64,000 nucleotides of DNA from Tolypothrix sp. PCC 7712. GTDB taxonomy: Bacteria > Cyanobacteriota > Cyanobacteriia > Cyanobacteriales > Nostocaceae. Under the pieces are notes generated by a model. The model saw nothing but the letters and a program-made list of their open reading frames with translations, had not been told where the DNA came from and did no database searches. The DNA lies in NCBI RefSeq assembly GCF_025860405.1, contig NZ_CP063785.1, positions 248,001-312,000 on the forward strand, written 5' to 3'. The number at the start of each line of letters is the position of its first letter. Position 1 is the stretch's first letter. This document shows, one piece after another, positions 44,166 to 52,472 of the stretch. The translations under genes and the position numbers were made by a program.

Positions 44166-45449
44166 TCACTCCTGCGCCCCTGCTTGTTGCAGACTCCGCA
44201 CTATCTCTCTAAACCCGTTAAATTCGGCAATCATCAAAGCTGTATAACCACCACGGTTTTTTAAGTTCAAATCTGCACCGCCTTGAATTAATACCTTGAC
44301 AGATTTAGGAAAACCACCGGAAGCTGCCCACATTAACGCTGTTGCGCCAGCTGAGTCTTGAAAATTGACATCAGCGCCCTTGGCTATCAGTAACTGCAAA
44401 ACTCCTGGGTGGTTGCGTTGCGTGGCTTTCAGTAAAGCTGTTTTACCATCCTCTGCAGGGATATTGGCATCAGCGCCATAGTTGAGTAATACCTTCACTG
44501 TTTCAACATGGCCTTGGAATGCGGCTAAAGTCAAAGGGATCTCACCGAGATTTTTATCATGAATATCTGCCCCACTACGCAGTAGCGCCTCGACAATTTG
44601 GCTATGTCCCTGCAAGGCGGCTACAAGTATTGGTGTATCACCCAGGTTGTTTCTAATATGGACATTTGCATCACGGTTGAGTAATGCTTGCACTACATCT
44701 AGATAACCTTCCACAACTGCAAGGTGTAGGGCTGTTTCTCCATCACTATCTTGGAGATTAATATCGATATCTCTATCGAGTAAAGCCGTCACAATCTCAA
44801 TGTTGCCAGCAGCGGCTGCGGCGGATAGTGCTGTACCACCATCCTGATTTTTGACATTCACATCAACTCCAGCCGCTAGCAGTGTTTTCACAACTGCGAA
44901 ATGTCCTAAATCAACCGCATTCATTAACAGCGTCTCACCGTCCTCATCGGGGATATTGACATCTGCACCGCTTTGAATAAAGGCTTCTACAACTGTTGCG
45001 TGTCCTTGCTTGACTGCTAGCTTTAAGGCTGTGTCATCATCTTTATCGGTGATTTCCAACTTAGCACCAGCAGCTATTAAAGCTTTTAGCACATCCACAT
45101 GACCTTTGAGTGCCGCTGCCATTAACGCGGTGCTGCCATCTTCATTTGTGGCGTTGACATCCGCACCTCTAGATATTAATAGCTGCACAATATCAAGTTG
45201 ATTGGCACTAGCTGCCAGCATCAAGGCTGTAAGGTGATAACGCTTTCTAGGGAGGTTAATATTTGCCCCAGCATCTAAAAGCGATCGCACAATTTCGGTG
45301 TAGCCTAAATTAGCCGCAAACATTAATGGCGTGGTACCATCGCGATCGCAAACGTCCGCTTTAGCACCAGCAGCCAGCAGCGCCCCCAGCCGCTTGATAT
45401 CACCGCTTTTGGCAGTTCCTAGCAGCAACATATCAGTGTTTTCAGTCAT
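44166..45449 (-). CDS. Ankyrin repeat protein
   Basis: 427 residues made of about 12-13 ankyrin repeats of 33 residues with the usual pattern (DGTTPLMFAANLG, HLTALMLAASANQLDIVQLL, GADVNATNEDGSTALMAA and so on to the end). There is no signal peptide, membrane segment or catalytic domain, so it is probably a cytosolic scaffold. One repeat (NLGEIPLTLAAFQG) is shorter. The partner is unknown. The stop lies 5 bp from the STRR block. Confidence 0.93.
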   Translation of the reverse strand: MTENTDMLLLGTAKSGDIKRLGALLAAGAKADVCDRDGTTPLMFAANLGYTEIVRSLLDAGANINLPRKRYHLTALMLAASANQLDIVQLLISRGADVNATNEDGSTALMAAALKGHVDVLKALIAAGAKLEITDKDDDTALKLAVKQGHATVVEAFIQSGADVNIPDEDGETLLMNAVDLGHFAVVKTLLAAGVDVNVKNQDGGTALSAAAAAGNIEIVTALLDRDIDINLQDSDGETALHLAVVEGYLDVVQALLNRDANVHIRNNLGDTPILVAALQGHSQIVEALLRSGADIHDKNLGEIPLTLAAFQGHVETVKVLLNYGADANIPAEDGKTALLKATQRNHPGVLQLLIAKGADVNFQDSAGATALMWAASGGFPKSVKVLIQGGADLNLKNRGGYTALMIAEFNGFREIVRSLQQAGAQE

Positions 45450-45652
45450 GGAAGAGATTTTGCTCTAGCAGTTTTGATTGATCTAGTCCCAGAATTCAGT
45501 CTGAGATTGTTTATCCACTTTTGCAAGGGGGTTGATTCACTATTCTGGGTTGAGATTTCGGTATACTGGCATCTTTTTATTCTCTGCCGCCAATACAGAG
45601 AAATAGAGTTATGCTAATTTTTATGAAGATTTAAGAATCGGGCGGGAACACT

Positions 45653-46123
45653 ATGAATTTGGAACTTTCTCCATCTTTGAAATATTGGCTGAACTTCTTT
45701 CACCCCATCATGATGTGGGCATTATTGGCAATCTCTATCTATGCTGCCTATTTGGGGCTAAAAGTACAGCGTACTAGAAATGCTCAGGGTGAAGAGAAGA
45801 AAGAATTGATTAAAGGTAGATATAACATCAGACATTATCAAATTGGCTCTATACTCTTGGCTTTGATGGTAGCGGGCGCGGTTGGAGGGATGGCTGTCAC
45901 CTACATCAATAATGGCAAATTATTTGTAGGCCCTCACCTGCTAGCAGGCCTGGGTATGACTAGTTTGATTGCATTTTCCGCAGCCCTTTCTCCTTATATG
46001 CAAAAGGGAGCAAATTGGGCGCGGATGACTCATATTTTATTAAATTTCACACTCTTAGGGCTGTTTGCTTGGCAGGCTATCACTGGTGTGCAAATTGTTC
46101 AGAAAATTTTGACGAATGCATAG
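45653..46123 (+). CDS. DUF4079 family membrane protein (second copy)
   Basis: 156 residues with four hydrophobic segments (~15-33, 60-80, 92-108, 125-145). It shares with 1290-1997 the three histidine positions: FHPIMMW in the first segment, GPHLLAGLG (H-x3-G), and THILLNFTLLGLF with WQAITG. This supports a common b561-like four-helix core. The loop is shorter and the protein is more compact than the first copy, with a different start (ATG at 45653). Convergent with the DUF1997 gene, with repeats in between. Confidence 0.82.
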   Translation: MNLELSPSLKYWLNFFHPIMMWALLAISIYAAYLGLKVQRTRNAQGEEKKELIKGRYNIRHYQIGSILLALMVAGAVGGMAVTYINNGKLFVGPHLLAGLGMTSLIAFSAALSPYMQKGANWARMTHILLNFTLLGLFAWQAITGVQIVQKILTNA

Positions 46124-46466
46124 TTAAGGGTCAAGGGTCAAGGGTCACCCAATTTTAGATTTTGGATTTACGATTTTGGATTGACCTCTCCTTATAAAGA
46201 AGAGGCTTAAGTATTGAATGATTTTTTTGCTCCTTCTCCGTAAACGGAGAGGCTTGAAACCGTTTTTTGGATTTTATTTTTAGATTTAATCTAAAATCTA
46301 AAATCTAAAATCCAAAATTGTCTCGGTCAAGGGTCAAGGGTCAAAGATTAGCCTTTCAAGGTAACTTGCTCAATCTCTTTTTCTTTACCTGCACTTGACC
46401 TTTGTACAGACGCGATTAATCGCCTCTCTGCAACTCAAGTAGAGACGCGATTCATCGCGTCTCTAA
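46124..46466. other. Gap between DUF4079 and DUF1997 stops; repeats
   Basis: GGGTCAA heptamers (46128-46145 and 46325-46345), ATTTTGGATTTACG units, and two hairpins of the GAGACGCGATT...ATCGCGTCTC type at 46406-46430 and 46441-46464. The second (11-bp perfect stem) lies two bases from the DUF1997 stop and may end that transcript. No gene is seen. Confidence 0.6.
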
Positions 46467-47144
46467 TTACCGCTTTTTCTTAGCAGCATTAAAGGGTATA
46501 CCCAAAGATTGGTGGAAATCTTCTTGGACTTTGCGGGTTAAACGACGAGACACTTGACGGACGATTTGATTCAGTACGCGATCGCCTGTAGATTGAATTA
46601 AAGACTTGGGCAGTCGTTGTATGAACTTAGGGAAGTGAAGTTCCACAACCAAATCTAATTCCCATTCTACTTTTGTCACCTTGGCAAAATTTTCAGTAGC
46701 TTCCGATACATTTTCTACCAACTGTAGGGATGCTCGATAATCTACATCATAACCAGGCGATTGATAATCAGGAATTGGAATAGTACGAATACGATATACA
46801 CCTTCATCAGCAGGTAATAATTCTAACCCTATTTTTGGTTCAACTTCATAACCAAAGGAGCCAAAACGACCAATGATTAAAGCGTAGCCATTTTCTCCCA
46901 ATGGTTGAACTTTCATCGGTTCAGCGCAACGCGAAAACCAGGAAGAGTGAGTATTAAGATACTCTGCAACCATTGCCGAGGGCGCATACATCTCCATACA
47001 ATCACTGTAGCTACCATAAAACTTTGTAGGCATTGCTACAGGAACTCCTGTTAATGCGTCCTCCGCTTCTGTGGCACTGGACGCTACAGGTAAAACAGTT
47101 TCTGTTATTTCTAATGATTTATATTCGCCGTTTCTTGAAAGCAT
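46467..47144 (-). CDS. DUF1997 family protein
   Basis: 225 residues; a single DUF1997 domain. It has conserved-looking segments FYGSYSDCMEMYAPSAMVAE, LGENGYALIIGRFGSFGYEV, and the ending LQLVENVSEATENF, with a basic C-terminus (RRLTRKVQEDFHQ). The family is shared by cyanobacteria and plant plastids. START-like lipid binding has been suggested; the role is unknown. Soluble, no signal peptide. Divergent from the NAD(P)-binding protein gene (178-bp gap). Confidence 0.85.
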   Translation of the reverse strand: MLSRNGEYKSLEITETVLPVASSATEAEDALTGVPVAMPTKFYGSYSDCMEMYAPSAMVAEYLNTHSSWFSRCAEPMKVQPLGENGYALIIGRFGSFGYEVEPKIGLELLPADEGVYRIRTIPIPDYQSPGYDVDYRASLQLVENVSEATENFAKVTKVEWELDLVVELHFPKFIQRLPKSLIQSTGDRVLNQIVRQVSRRLTRKVQEDFHQSLGIPFNAAKKKR

Positions 47145-47322
47145 AAATGCGTTCCTGCATCCTTTGGCGTTGGTCTATATTAATCGTTCCCAGCTAACGT
47201 GGGGTATTTCGCACTTAGATTCCATTTTGACGGAATCCTCATGAATCTGTCATGGACTTCGTAGAATTACTACAATAAAGAACTGAACAATCACATATTA
47301 GTTTCCCAGGATAGCGTTTCTC

Positions 47323-47982
47323 ATGAAAGCATTTGTAGCAGGGGCAACAGGTGAAACAGGCCGCCGGATTGTACAAGAACTCATAGCGCACAAAATTCCC
47401 GTCCGTGCTTTAGTCAGGGATACTGAGAAAGCTAGGGAAATATTGCCTGCAGAGGCACAGTTGGTAGTGGGTGATGTGTTAAAACCCGAAACCCTGACAG
47501 AAGCTTTGGGTGATAGTACAGTCTTACTGTGTGCCACCGGTGCCAAACCCAGCTTCGATCCTACTGGGCCCTATAAGGTAGATTTTGAAGGTAGTAAAAA
47601 TTTAGTAGATGCCGCTCAAGCAAAGGGAATTGAGCATTTTGTTTTTGTTTCTTCCTTGTGTACTTCTCAGTTGTTCCATCCCCTAAATTTGTTTTGGCTA
47701 ATTTTAGTTTGGAAAAAGCAAGCTGAGGAATACCTTCAAAAAAGCGGCTTAATCTATACGATTGTGCGGCCTGGTGGATTGAAGAATGAAGATAACTCTA
47801 ATCCGATAGTGATGCAGGGTGCTGATACGTTGTTCGATGGTAGCATTCCTCGGCAAAAAGTTGCCCAGGTTTGCGTAGAAGCCCTTTTTGAACCCACTGC
47901 ACGCAATAAGGTTCTAGAGATTATTTCTAAACCTGAAGCTACTGCCAAAAACTTTAGGGAGTTATTTACTAACGTTGCTTGA
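47323..47982 (+). CDS. NAD(P)-binding Rossmann-fold protein, atypical SDR
   Basis: 219 residues. The cofactor-binding motif is FVAGATGETGRRIV (GxxGxxG) near the N-terminus, followed by VGDVLKPETLTEAL, VLLCATGAKPSFDP and GIEHFVFVSSLC, ending with IVRPGGLKNED. The pattern is that of atypical short-chain dehydrogenases of the Tic62/HCF173-like group, found in cyanobacteria and chloroplasts. No classical YxxxK pair is evident, so it may bind cofactor without redox catalysis. Repeats with STRR heptamers follow the stop codon. Confidence 0.88.
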   Translation: MKAFVAGATGETGRRIVQELIAHKIPVRALVRDTEKAREILPAEAQLVVGDVLKPETLTEALGDSTVLLCATGAKPSFDPTGPYKVDFEGSKNLVDAAQAKGIEHFVFVSSLCTSQLFHPLNLFWLILVWKKQAEEYLQKSGLIYTIVRPGGLKNEDNSNPIVMQGADTLFDGSIPRQKVAQVCVEALFEPTARNKVLEIISKPEATAKNFRELFTNVA

Positions 47983-48034
47983 TTTGGGGTTTGGTAATGG
48001 GTAATTGGTAATGGAAATTTCTTCCCTGCTCCCA

Positions 48035-48135
48035 CAGTCCCCAGTCCCCAGTCCCCATTGCCCCTTATATCCCCAGAGGGGGCCCCGAGTTCCCCAGTCC
48101 CCAGTCCCCAGTCCCCAGTCCCCAATCCCCAGTGT
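48035..48135. repeat. CCCCAGT heptamers with a GGGGCCCCGAGTTCCCC unit
   Basis: Heptamers CCCCAGT flank one long unit (CCCCAGAGGGGGCCCCGAGT). It is the reverse complement of the units at 18281-18445. Followed by AT-rich DNA before the lysozyme-like gene. Confidence 0.8.
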
Positions 48136-48252
48136 AGAAAGTTTTAATTTAAGAAGTTAAAACAGAACACAGTACTGCTGTGCTAAATTCTGCCGAAATT
48201 AGTGCATAAACCATTGTTGTTAGATAAAAGATAAAGATTAAGGAGTCAAACT

Positions 48253-49053
48253 CTGAAAAGCTTTAAATTTAAAGGCGTAGAAAAACTAATTGGGCCAATA
48301 GCTGCGCTGCTTGGCTTCGTCTGCTTATTGCAGTGGTATATTACTGGAGATTTGCGATCGCCTTCTGACCCTACCTTTGAAGGTCAACAACCACCTTTAG
48401 TCATGAAGGGGGGCGATCCTTACATCCGTGCTTTAATGCGAACTATCTCAGCTAGTGAGGCTAATGGTAAACGCCCTTACTCGCTGTTATATGGTGGTCA
48501 ACAGTTTAATGACCTCAGCCGTCATCCTCAAATATGTGTCACCATTGTAACTGGCCCTAACACCGGTAATTGCTCCACTGCTGCGGGTAGATATCAAATT
48601 ATTAACACTACTTGGTTTCAAATTGCCCCCCGCTATCATCCCAAGCCGACGCAGTTTATGTTTTGGGTTTCTTATAGTTTTGAGGCTGAATATCAAGATG
48701 TAGTGGTTTACCGTTGGTTAAGCGACTCTCAATTTTGGGGAATTAATATTTCGCAACTGCTGCACCAAGGTAAACTGAATGATGTTTTACGGCGATTGTC
48801 TTCTACTTGGACAAGCTTAGGATACGGCATAGAAACCAATTCTATTAGTGGCTCCTTGCCAAGAATTTATAAGAAAATATTGCAAGAAGAATTAGCAACT
48901 ATCAATCTGCCATCATCACAAAATTTACTGCCTACTCCGATCCAAAAGTCAACACCTAAACCTTTAGAAAGCTTAAGAGAAAGGAATAATTCAACGCTTC
49001 CCCCATATAGAGGTAGTAGCGGCACTTTAGAACTCAGATTAGATAGCCTCTAA
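48253..49053 (+). CDS. Lysozyme-like (GH24-type) glycoside hydrolase, likely CTG start
   Basis: The frame is open from the stop TAA at 48232; there is no ATG or GTG ahead of the conserved part, only TTG at 48328. An AGGAG at 48241-48245 stands seven bases before a CTG at 48253; starting there gives 266 residues with a hydrophobic anchor (~LIGPIAALLGFVCLLQWYI). I chose CTG for that reason; TTG at 48328 would give 241 residues with half the anchor cut off. The core (SASEANGKRPYSLLYGG, CSTAAGRYQIINTTW) resembles phage-type lysozyme/endolysin folds with a candidate catalytic Glu in SASEANG. It would be periplasmic and cut cell-wall glycan. C-terminal ~60 residues are Ser/Pro-rich. Confidence 0.72.
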   Translation: MKSFKFKGVEKLIGPIAALLGFVCLLQWYITGDLRSPSDPTFEGQQPPLVMKGGDPYIRALMRTISASEANGKRPYSLLYGGQQFNDLSRHPQICVTIVTGPNTGNCSTAAGRYQIINTTWFQIAPRYHPKPTQFMFWVSYSFEAEYQDVVVYRWLSDSQFWGINISQLLHQGKLNDVLRRLSSTWTSLGYGIETNSISGSLPRIYKKILQEELATINLPSSQNLLPTPIQKSTPKPLESLRERNNSTLPPYRGSSGTLELRLDSL

Positions 49054-49152
49054 TATCAAAGAAAATAGTTAAGCTTGCTCCTGCCTCACAAAATACTGTT
49101 GTATATTGCTATTTAAAAGACACTTGATTTCGCTATTAAAATGTCATTATTT

Positions 49153-49185
49153 CAAGTAGGATGCGTTAATAACGCATCCTACTTG
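49153..49185. repeat. 33-bp near-perfect palindrome before crtW
   Basis: CAAGTAGGATGCGTTA, one A, then TAACGCATCCTACTTG: 16-bp arms around a single base. It is a short member of the GTAGGATGCGTTA repeat family. It lies 100 bp after the lysozyme-like stop and 30 bp before the crtW start, so it could serve as terminator or mRNA hairpin, though there is no T-run. Confidence 0.7.
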
Positions 49186-49214
49186 TTCATCTGAGTGCTA
49201 TATGGAGTAAAAGC

Positions 49215-49988
49215 ATGATCCAGTTAGAACAACCACCTAATACAGACAAGAACTTTATTCCAGCATTCAGAAGTAAATCTCAATTTGAGGGACTTTTAGT
49301 TGCTATTTTAATTATTACTTTATGGGCAATAAGCCAGATTTTCCTATTTTGGATGGATTTTTCTCAGTGTAATGTTTGGATATTATTAGCTTTTATAATT
49401 TGGCAAACATTTTTATATACAGGATTATTTATTACTGCTCATGATGCTATACATGGGGTGGTATTGCCTAATTATCCAAAAATCAATCATGTTATTGGGT
49501 CTTTGTGTTTAACGCTATATGGATTTTTACCTTATCAAAAATTATCACAAAAGCATTGGTTACACCATCATCATCCTGCCAGTGAGTTAGACCCTGATTT
49601 TCACGATGGTAAACACGAGAATTTCTTTGCTTGGTATTTCCATTTCATGAAAAATTATTTGAGTTGGCGGCAGATAATTTCTATAACTATTATTTATAGA
49701 GTTTTGCTGCATCTACTGCATATACCTGCTGCTCATCTAAATTGCTGTTGGGCACTGCCAGCACTTTTAAGTTCATTACAATTATTTTATTTTGGTACTT
49801 TTCTACCACACAAGCAGCCAATTGGGGGTTATATTCCGCCTCACAATACTCAAACTATCGACCGTCCAATTTGGTTGTCATTGATCACTTGCTATCATTT
49901 TGGCTACCACAAAGAACATCACGAATATCCCCATATTCCTTGGTGGCAGCTACCCGAAGTTTATACAATGTCTAAAAATGAATTTTGA
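49215..49988 (+). CDS. crtW: Beta-carotene ketolase
   Basis: 257 residues, the usual CrtW length. GGAG at 49204-49207 precedes the ATG at 49215 by seven bases. Histidine motifs of membrane diiron oxygenases are present: HDAIHG (His76, His80), HWLHHHHPA (114-120) and FGYHKEHHEYPHIPWWQLP near the C-terminus. Four hydrophobic segments fit a thylakoid or cytoplasmic membrane protein. It adds keto groups at C4/C4' of beta-carotene to yield echinenone or canthaxanthin, which are needed for photoprotective carotenoids. Confirmed as ketolase rather than hydroxylase or desaturase by the PHI(P)WWQLP ending. Confidence 0.93.
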   Translation: MIQLEQPPNTDKNFIPAFRSKSQFEGLLVAILIITLWAISQIFLFWMDFSQCNVWILLAFIIWQTFLYTGLFITAHDAIHGVVLPNYPKINHVIGSLCLTLYGFLPYQKLSQKHWLHHHHPASELDPDFHDGKHENFFAWYFHFMKNYLSWRQIISITIIYRVLLHLLHIPAAHLNCCWALPALLSSLQLFYFGTFLPHKQPIGGYIPPHNTQTIDRPIWLSLITCYHFGYHKEHHEYPHIPWWQLPEVYTMSKNEF

Positions 49989-50066
49989 TTTGGGATTAAT
50001 TATTCACGAAATGTCCAAACTTGGGGAGAGGAACAGTGCTAGCGTCACAGTTGTCCTATTCTGGAG

Positions 50067-51035
50067 ATGGGTAATAGTGTTGTGGGTGAGAATGTGTTTT
50101 TCAGTGTTGTTATACCAACGTACAATCGCAAACTAATTTTAGAAAAGTGTCTGCGCGCCTTGGAAGTGCAGGATTTGGGTGATTCAACCCCGATTACAGG
50201 TTATGAAGTCGTTTTGGTAGATGATGGTTCTACTGATGGCACTTTAGAATGGTTAGCTGCATATAAAGAAGATTTTCCCCATGTGCGATGCTTTGAGCAA
50301 AACCACCAAGGGCCTGCTGCGGCGCGGAATTTGGGCGTAGAAAAAGCACAGGGAGACACAATTATCTTTATTGACAGCGATTTAGTGGTGCTTTCCAACT
50401 TCTTACAGGCTCATGCTGAGGCGCTGTTACAAGGACAAAAGAGATTAGGAAGCGATCGCTTTTTTACCTACGGTGCAGTGATTAATACTGCTAATTTTGA
50501 GCATCCTACCTCTGAACCTTATAAAGTAACAGATTTTTCTGCAGCTTTTTTTGCTACAGGTAATGTAGCAATTCCTAAACATTGGTTAGAAAAATCTGGG
50601 CTTTTTGACACTAGATTTCAACTCTACGGATGGGAAGATTTAGAACTTGGTGTTAGGTTAAAAAATCTCGGTTTACAACTAATTAAATGTCCAGCAGCAG
50701 TCGGCTATCATTGGCATCCAGCATTTAGATTAGAGCAAATTCCTAACTTAATTGATAAAGAAATTCAACGCGGACGCATGGGAGTTTTGTTTTATCAAAA
50801 GCACCCCACTTGGGAAGTGCGAATGATGATTCAAATGACTTGGATACATCGTTTGCTGTGGGGTATTCTTTCCATCAATGGCGCGCTAAATGAACGGACA
50901 ATGGCACCATTTTTACAATGGCTAATTAACTTAGGTAAACCCCAATTAGCTTTAGAAGTTGCCCGGATTTTTCTCAACTGGTACAACGTTAAGGGTGTTT
51001 ACGAAGCCTACGCGCAAACTCAGAAGGCATTGTAA
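50067..51035 (+). CDS. Family 2 glycosyltransferase
   Basis: 322 residues. The GT-A nucleotide-diphosphosugar fold shows FSVVIPTYNRKLILEKCL, VLVDDGSTDGTLEWL (VDDGS), the metal-binding DXD-like FIDSDLVVL, and YGWEDLELGVRL. It transfers a sugar to an unknown acceptor. The first ~12 residues (MGNSVVGENVFF) may not be used; a GTG at 50082 or 50094 is an alternative. The next gene, the ABC-ATPase, starts 63 bp later on the same strand; co-transcription is possible but the functions look unrelated. Confidence 0.9.
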   Translation: MGNSVVGENVFFSVVIPTYNRKLILEKCLRALEVQDLGDSTPITGYEVVLVDDGSTDGTLEWLAAYKEDFPHVRCFEQNHQGPAAARNLGVEKAQGDTIIFIDSDLVVLSNFLQAHAEALLQGQKRLGSDRFFTYGAVINTANFEHPTSEPYKVTDFSAAFFATGNVAIPKHWLEKSGLFDTRFQLYGWEDLELGVRLKNLGLQLIKCPAAVGYHWHPAFRLEQIPNLIDKEIQRGRMGVLFYQKHPTWEVRMMIQMTWIHRLLWGILSINGALNERTMAPFLQWLINLGKPQLALEVARIFLNWYNVKGVYEAYAQTQKAL

Positions 51036-51098
51036 AATTATTAAGGATGAAGGTTAATTGCAATTTCATCTTCATCCTTAATCAAAAAAGCAACAATT

Positions 51099-52472
51099 AT
51101 GAGCCAATCGACTGCAACTAAAAGTAAAAAAAAAGAAATAGCAAAAGGCATAACTAGTATTTCTGTAAATGGTTACAAGTCATTATATGAAGAATGCTGT
51201 ATAGAAGTACGTCCTTTAACTATTCTTGCTGGTGCTAATAGTTCTGGAAAATCGAGCATTATGCAGCCTTTATTGATGCTGAAACAAACTTTAGAGGCTA
51301 CCTATGATCCTGGCGCTCTATTATTAAATGGGCCAAATGTTAAGTTTACTTCAGCAACACAATTATTTTCTAAAGTATTTGGTAGAGAACGTATTACGGA
51401 ATTTACGATTTATATTGAAGTAGAAAATAATGAATCTATTAAAAATACTTTTATCAAGTATCCACGCAAGGCAATAGATGTGCTCAAGATGGAATATGAA
51501 GCAGGTGGTAAGAAATTAGTAATCTCACCTGATATGCTGCCAGGCGATGTTATAAAAATTCTGCCTGAGCCATATTTAGCATTTTATGAATTAGCAAAAG
51601 AGGTAGAAGCATTACAAAATCAAAGTAGATGGATTATTGAGCGGAATCGTTGTTTTTTGGAATTCGCATTGTTGATGGGTAAAAAAACAATGACACCTTC
51701 ATTTCTTCAATCTTTAAATCCTACTAGCCCTTCTGAAACCTTTGGACGTTATATTAGTCAAACAATACATGTACCAGGTCTGAGAGGTAACCCCGAGCGT
51801 AATTATAAGACTACAGCAATAGGCAGCGAATTTCCTGGTACATTTGAGAACTATGTTGCCAGTGTTATCAATCACTGGCAAAAAAATAAAGATAAACGGC
51901 TTCAAGATTTAGGTGACATATTGGAAGCCTTAGGACTAACTTGGAAAGTTGAGGCTAAACAAGTCGATGATACACAAGTTGAGCTTAGAGTAGGTCGCTT
52001 ACCACGTCATTCTAGTACCAAAAGCGATGTAGTAAGTATTGCTGATGTTGGATTTGGAGTTTCACAAACTTTACCTGTTATAGTTGCCTTGCTGGTGGCA
52101 GAACCAGGACAATTAGTCTATATCGAACAACCAGAAATTCACCTTCATCCTCGTGCCCAAGCAGCCTTAGCAGAAGTATTTGCTTATGCAGCTAATCGGG
52201 GAGTGAAAGTAGTTATAGAAACTCATAGCGCGTTGTTACTTTTAGCAGTGCAATCACTAGTAGCAGAGGGTAAGCTATCACCACAATTAGTCAAACTTCA
52301 CTGGTTTACCCGGAAAGAAGATGGGATCACAAAAGTTAGTAGTACCGATTTAGATGATACTGGTGCTTTTGGAGATTGGCCAGAAGATTTTGGTGATGTA
52401 TCTTTAAGTCTCGAAAGTCGTTATTTAAATGCGGCTGAGGCTCGTTTATTCAATAATTCACATGGCAATTAA
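51099..52472 (+). CDS. ABC-type (OLD-like, AAA_15/21) ATPase of a two-gene unit
   Basis: 457 residues. Walker A is GANSSGKSS (~47-55) in ITILAGANSSGKSSIMQPL; the ABC signature-like region is IADVGFGVSQTLPVIVALLV; Walker B is LVYIEQPEIHLHPRAQ; and an H-loop VVIETHSALLLLAVQSLV follows. The middle ~120-290 is helical and unlike other families. This is the architecture of chromosomally encoded AAA_15/AAA_21 ATPases that work as sensors in anti-phage systems such as OLD, PARIS-AriA or AbiL. The stop overlaps the start of a PIN-like gene by 11 bp, so the pair is probably translated together. The function as a defence sensor is an inference from architecture and pairing. Confidence 0.85.
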   Translation: MSQSTATKSKKKEIAKGITSISVNGYKSLYEECCIEVRPLTILAGANSSGKSSIMQPLLMLKQTLEATYDPGALLLNGPNVKFTSATQLFSKVFGRERITEFTIYIEVENNESIKNTFIKYPRKAIDVLKMEYEAGGKKLVISPDMLPGDVIKILPEPYLAFYELAKEVEALQNQSRWIIERNRCFLEFALLMGKKTMTPSFLQSLNPTSPSETFGRYISQTIHVPGLRGNPERNYKTTAIGSEFPGTFENYVASVINHWQKNKDKRLQDLGDILEALGLTWKVEAKQVDDTQVELRVGRLPRHSSTKSDVVSIADVGFGVSQTLPVIVALLVAEPGQLVYIEQPEIHLHPRAQAALAEVFAYAANRGVKVVIETHSALLLLAVQSLVAEGKLSPQLVKLHWFTRKEDGITKVSSTDLDDTGAFGDWPEDFGDVSLSLESRYLNAAEARLFNNSHGN

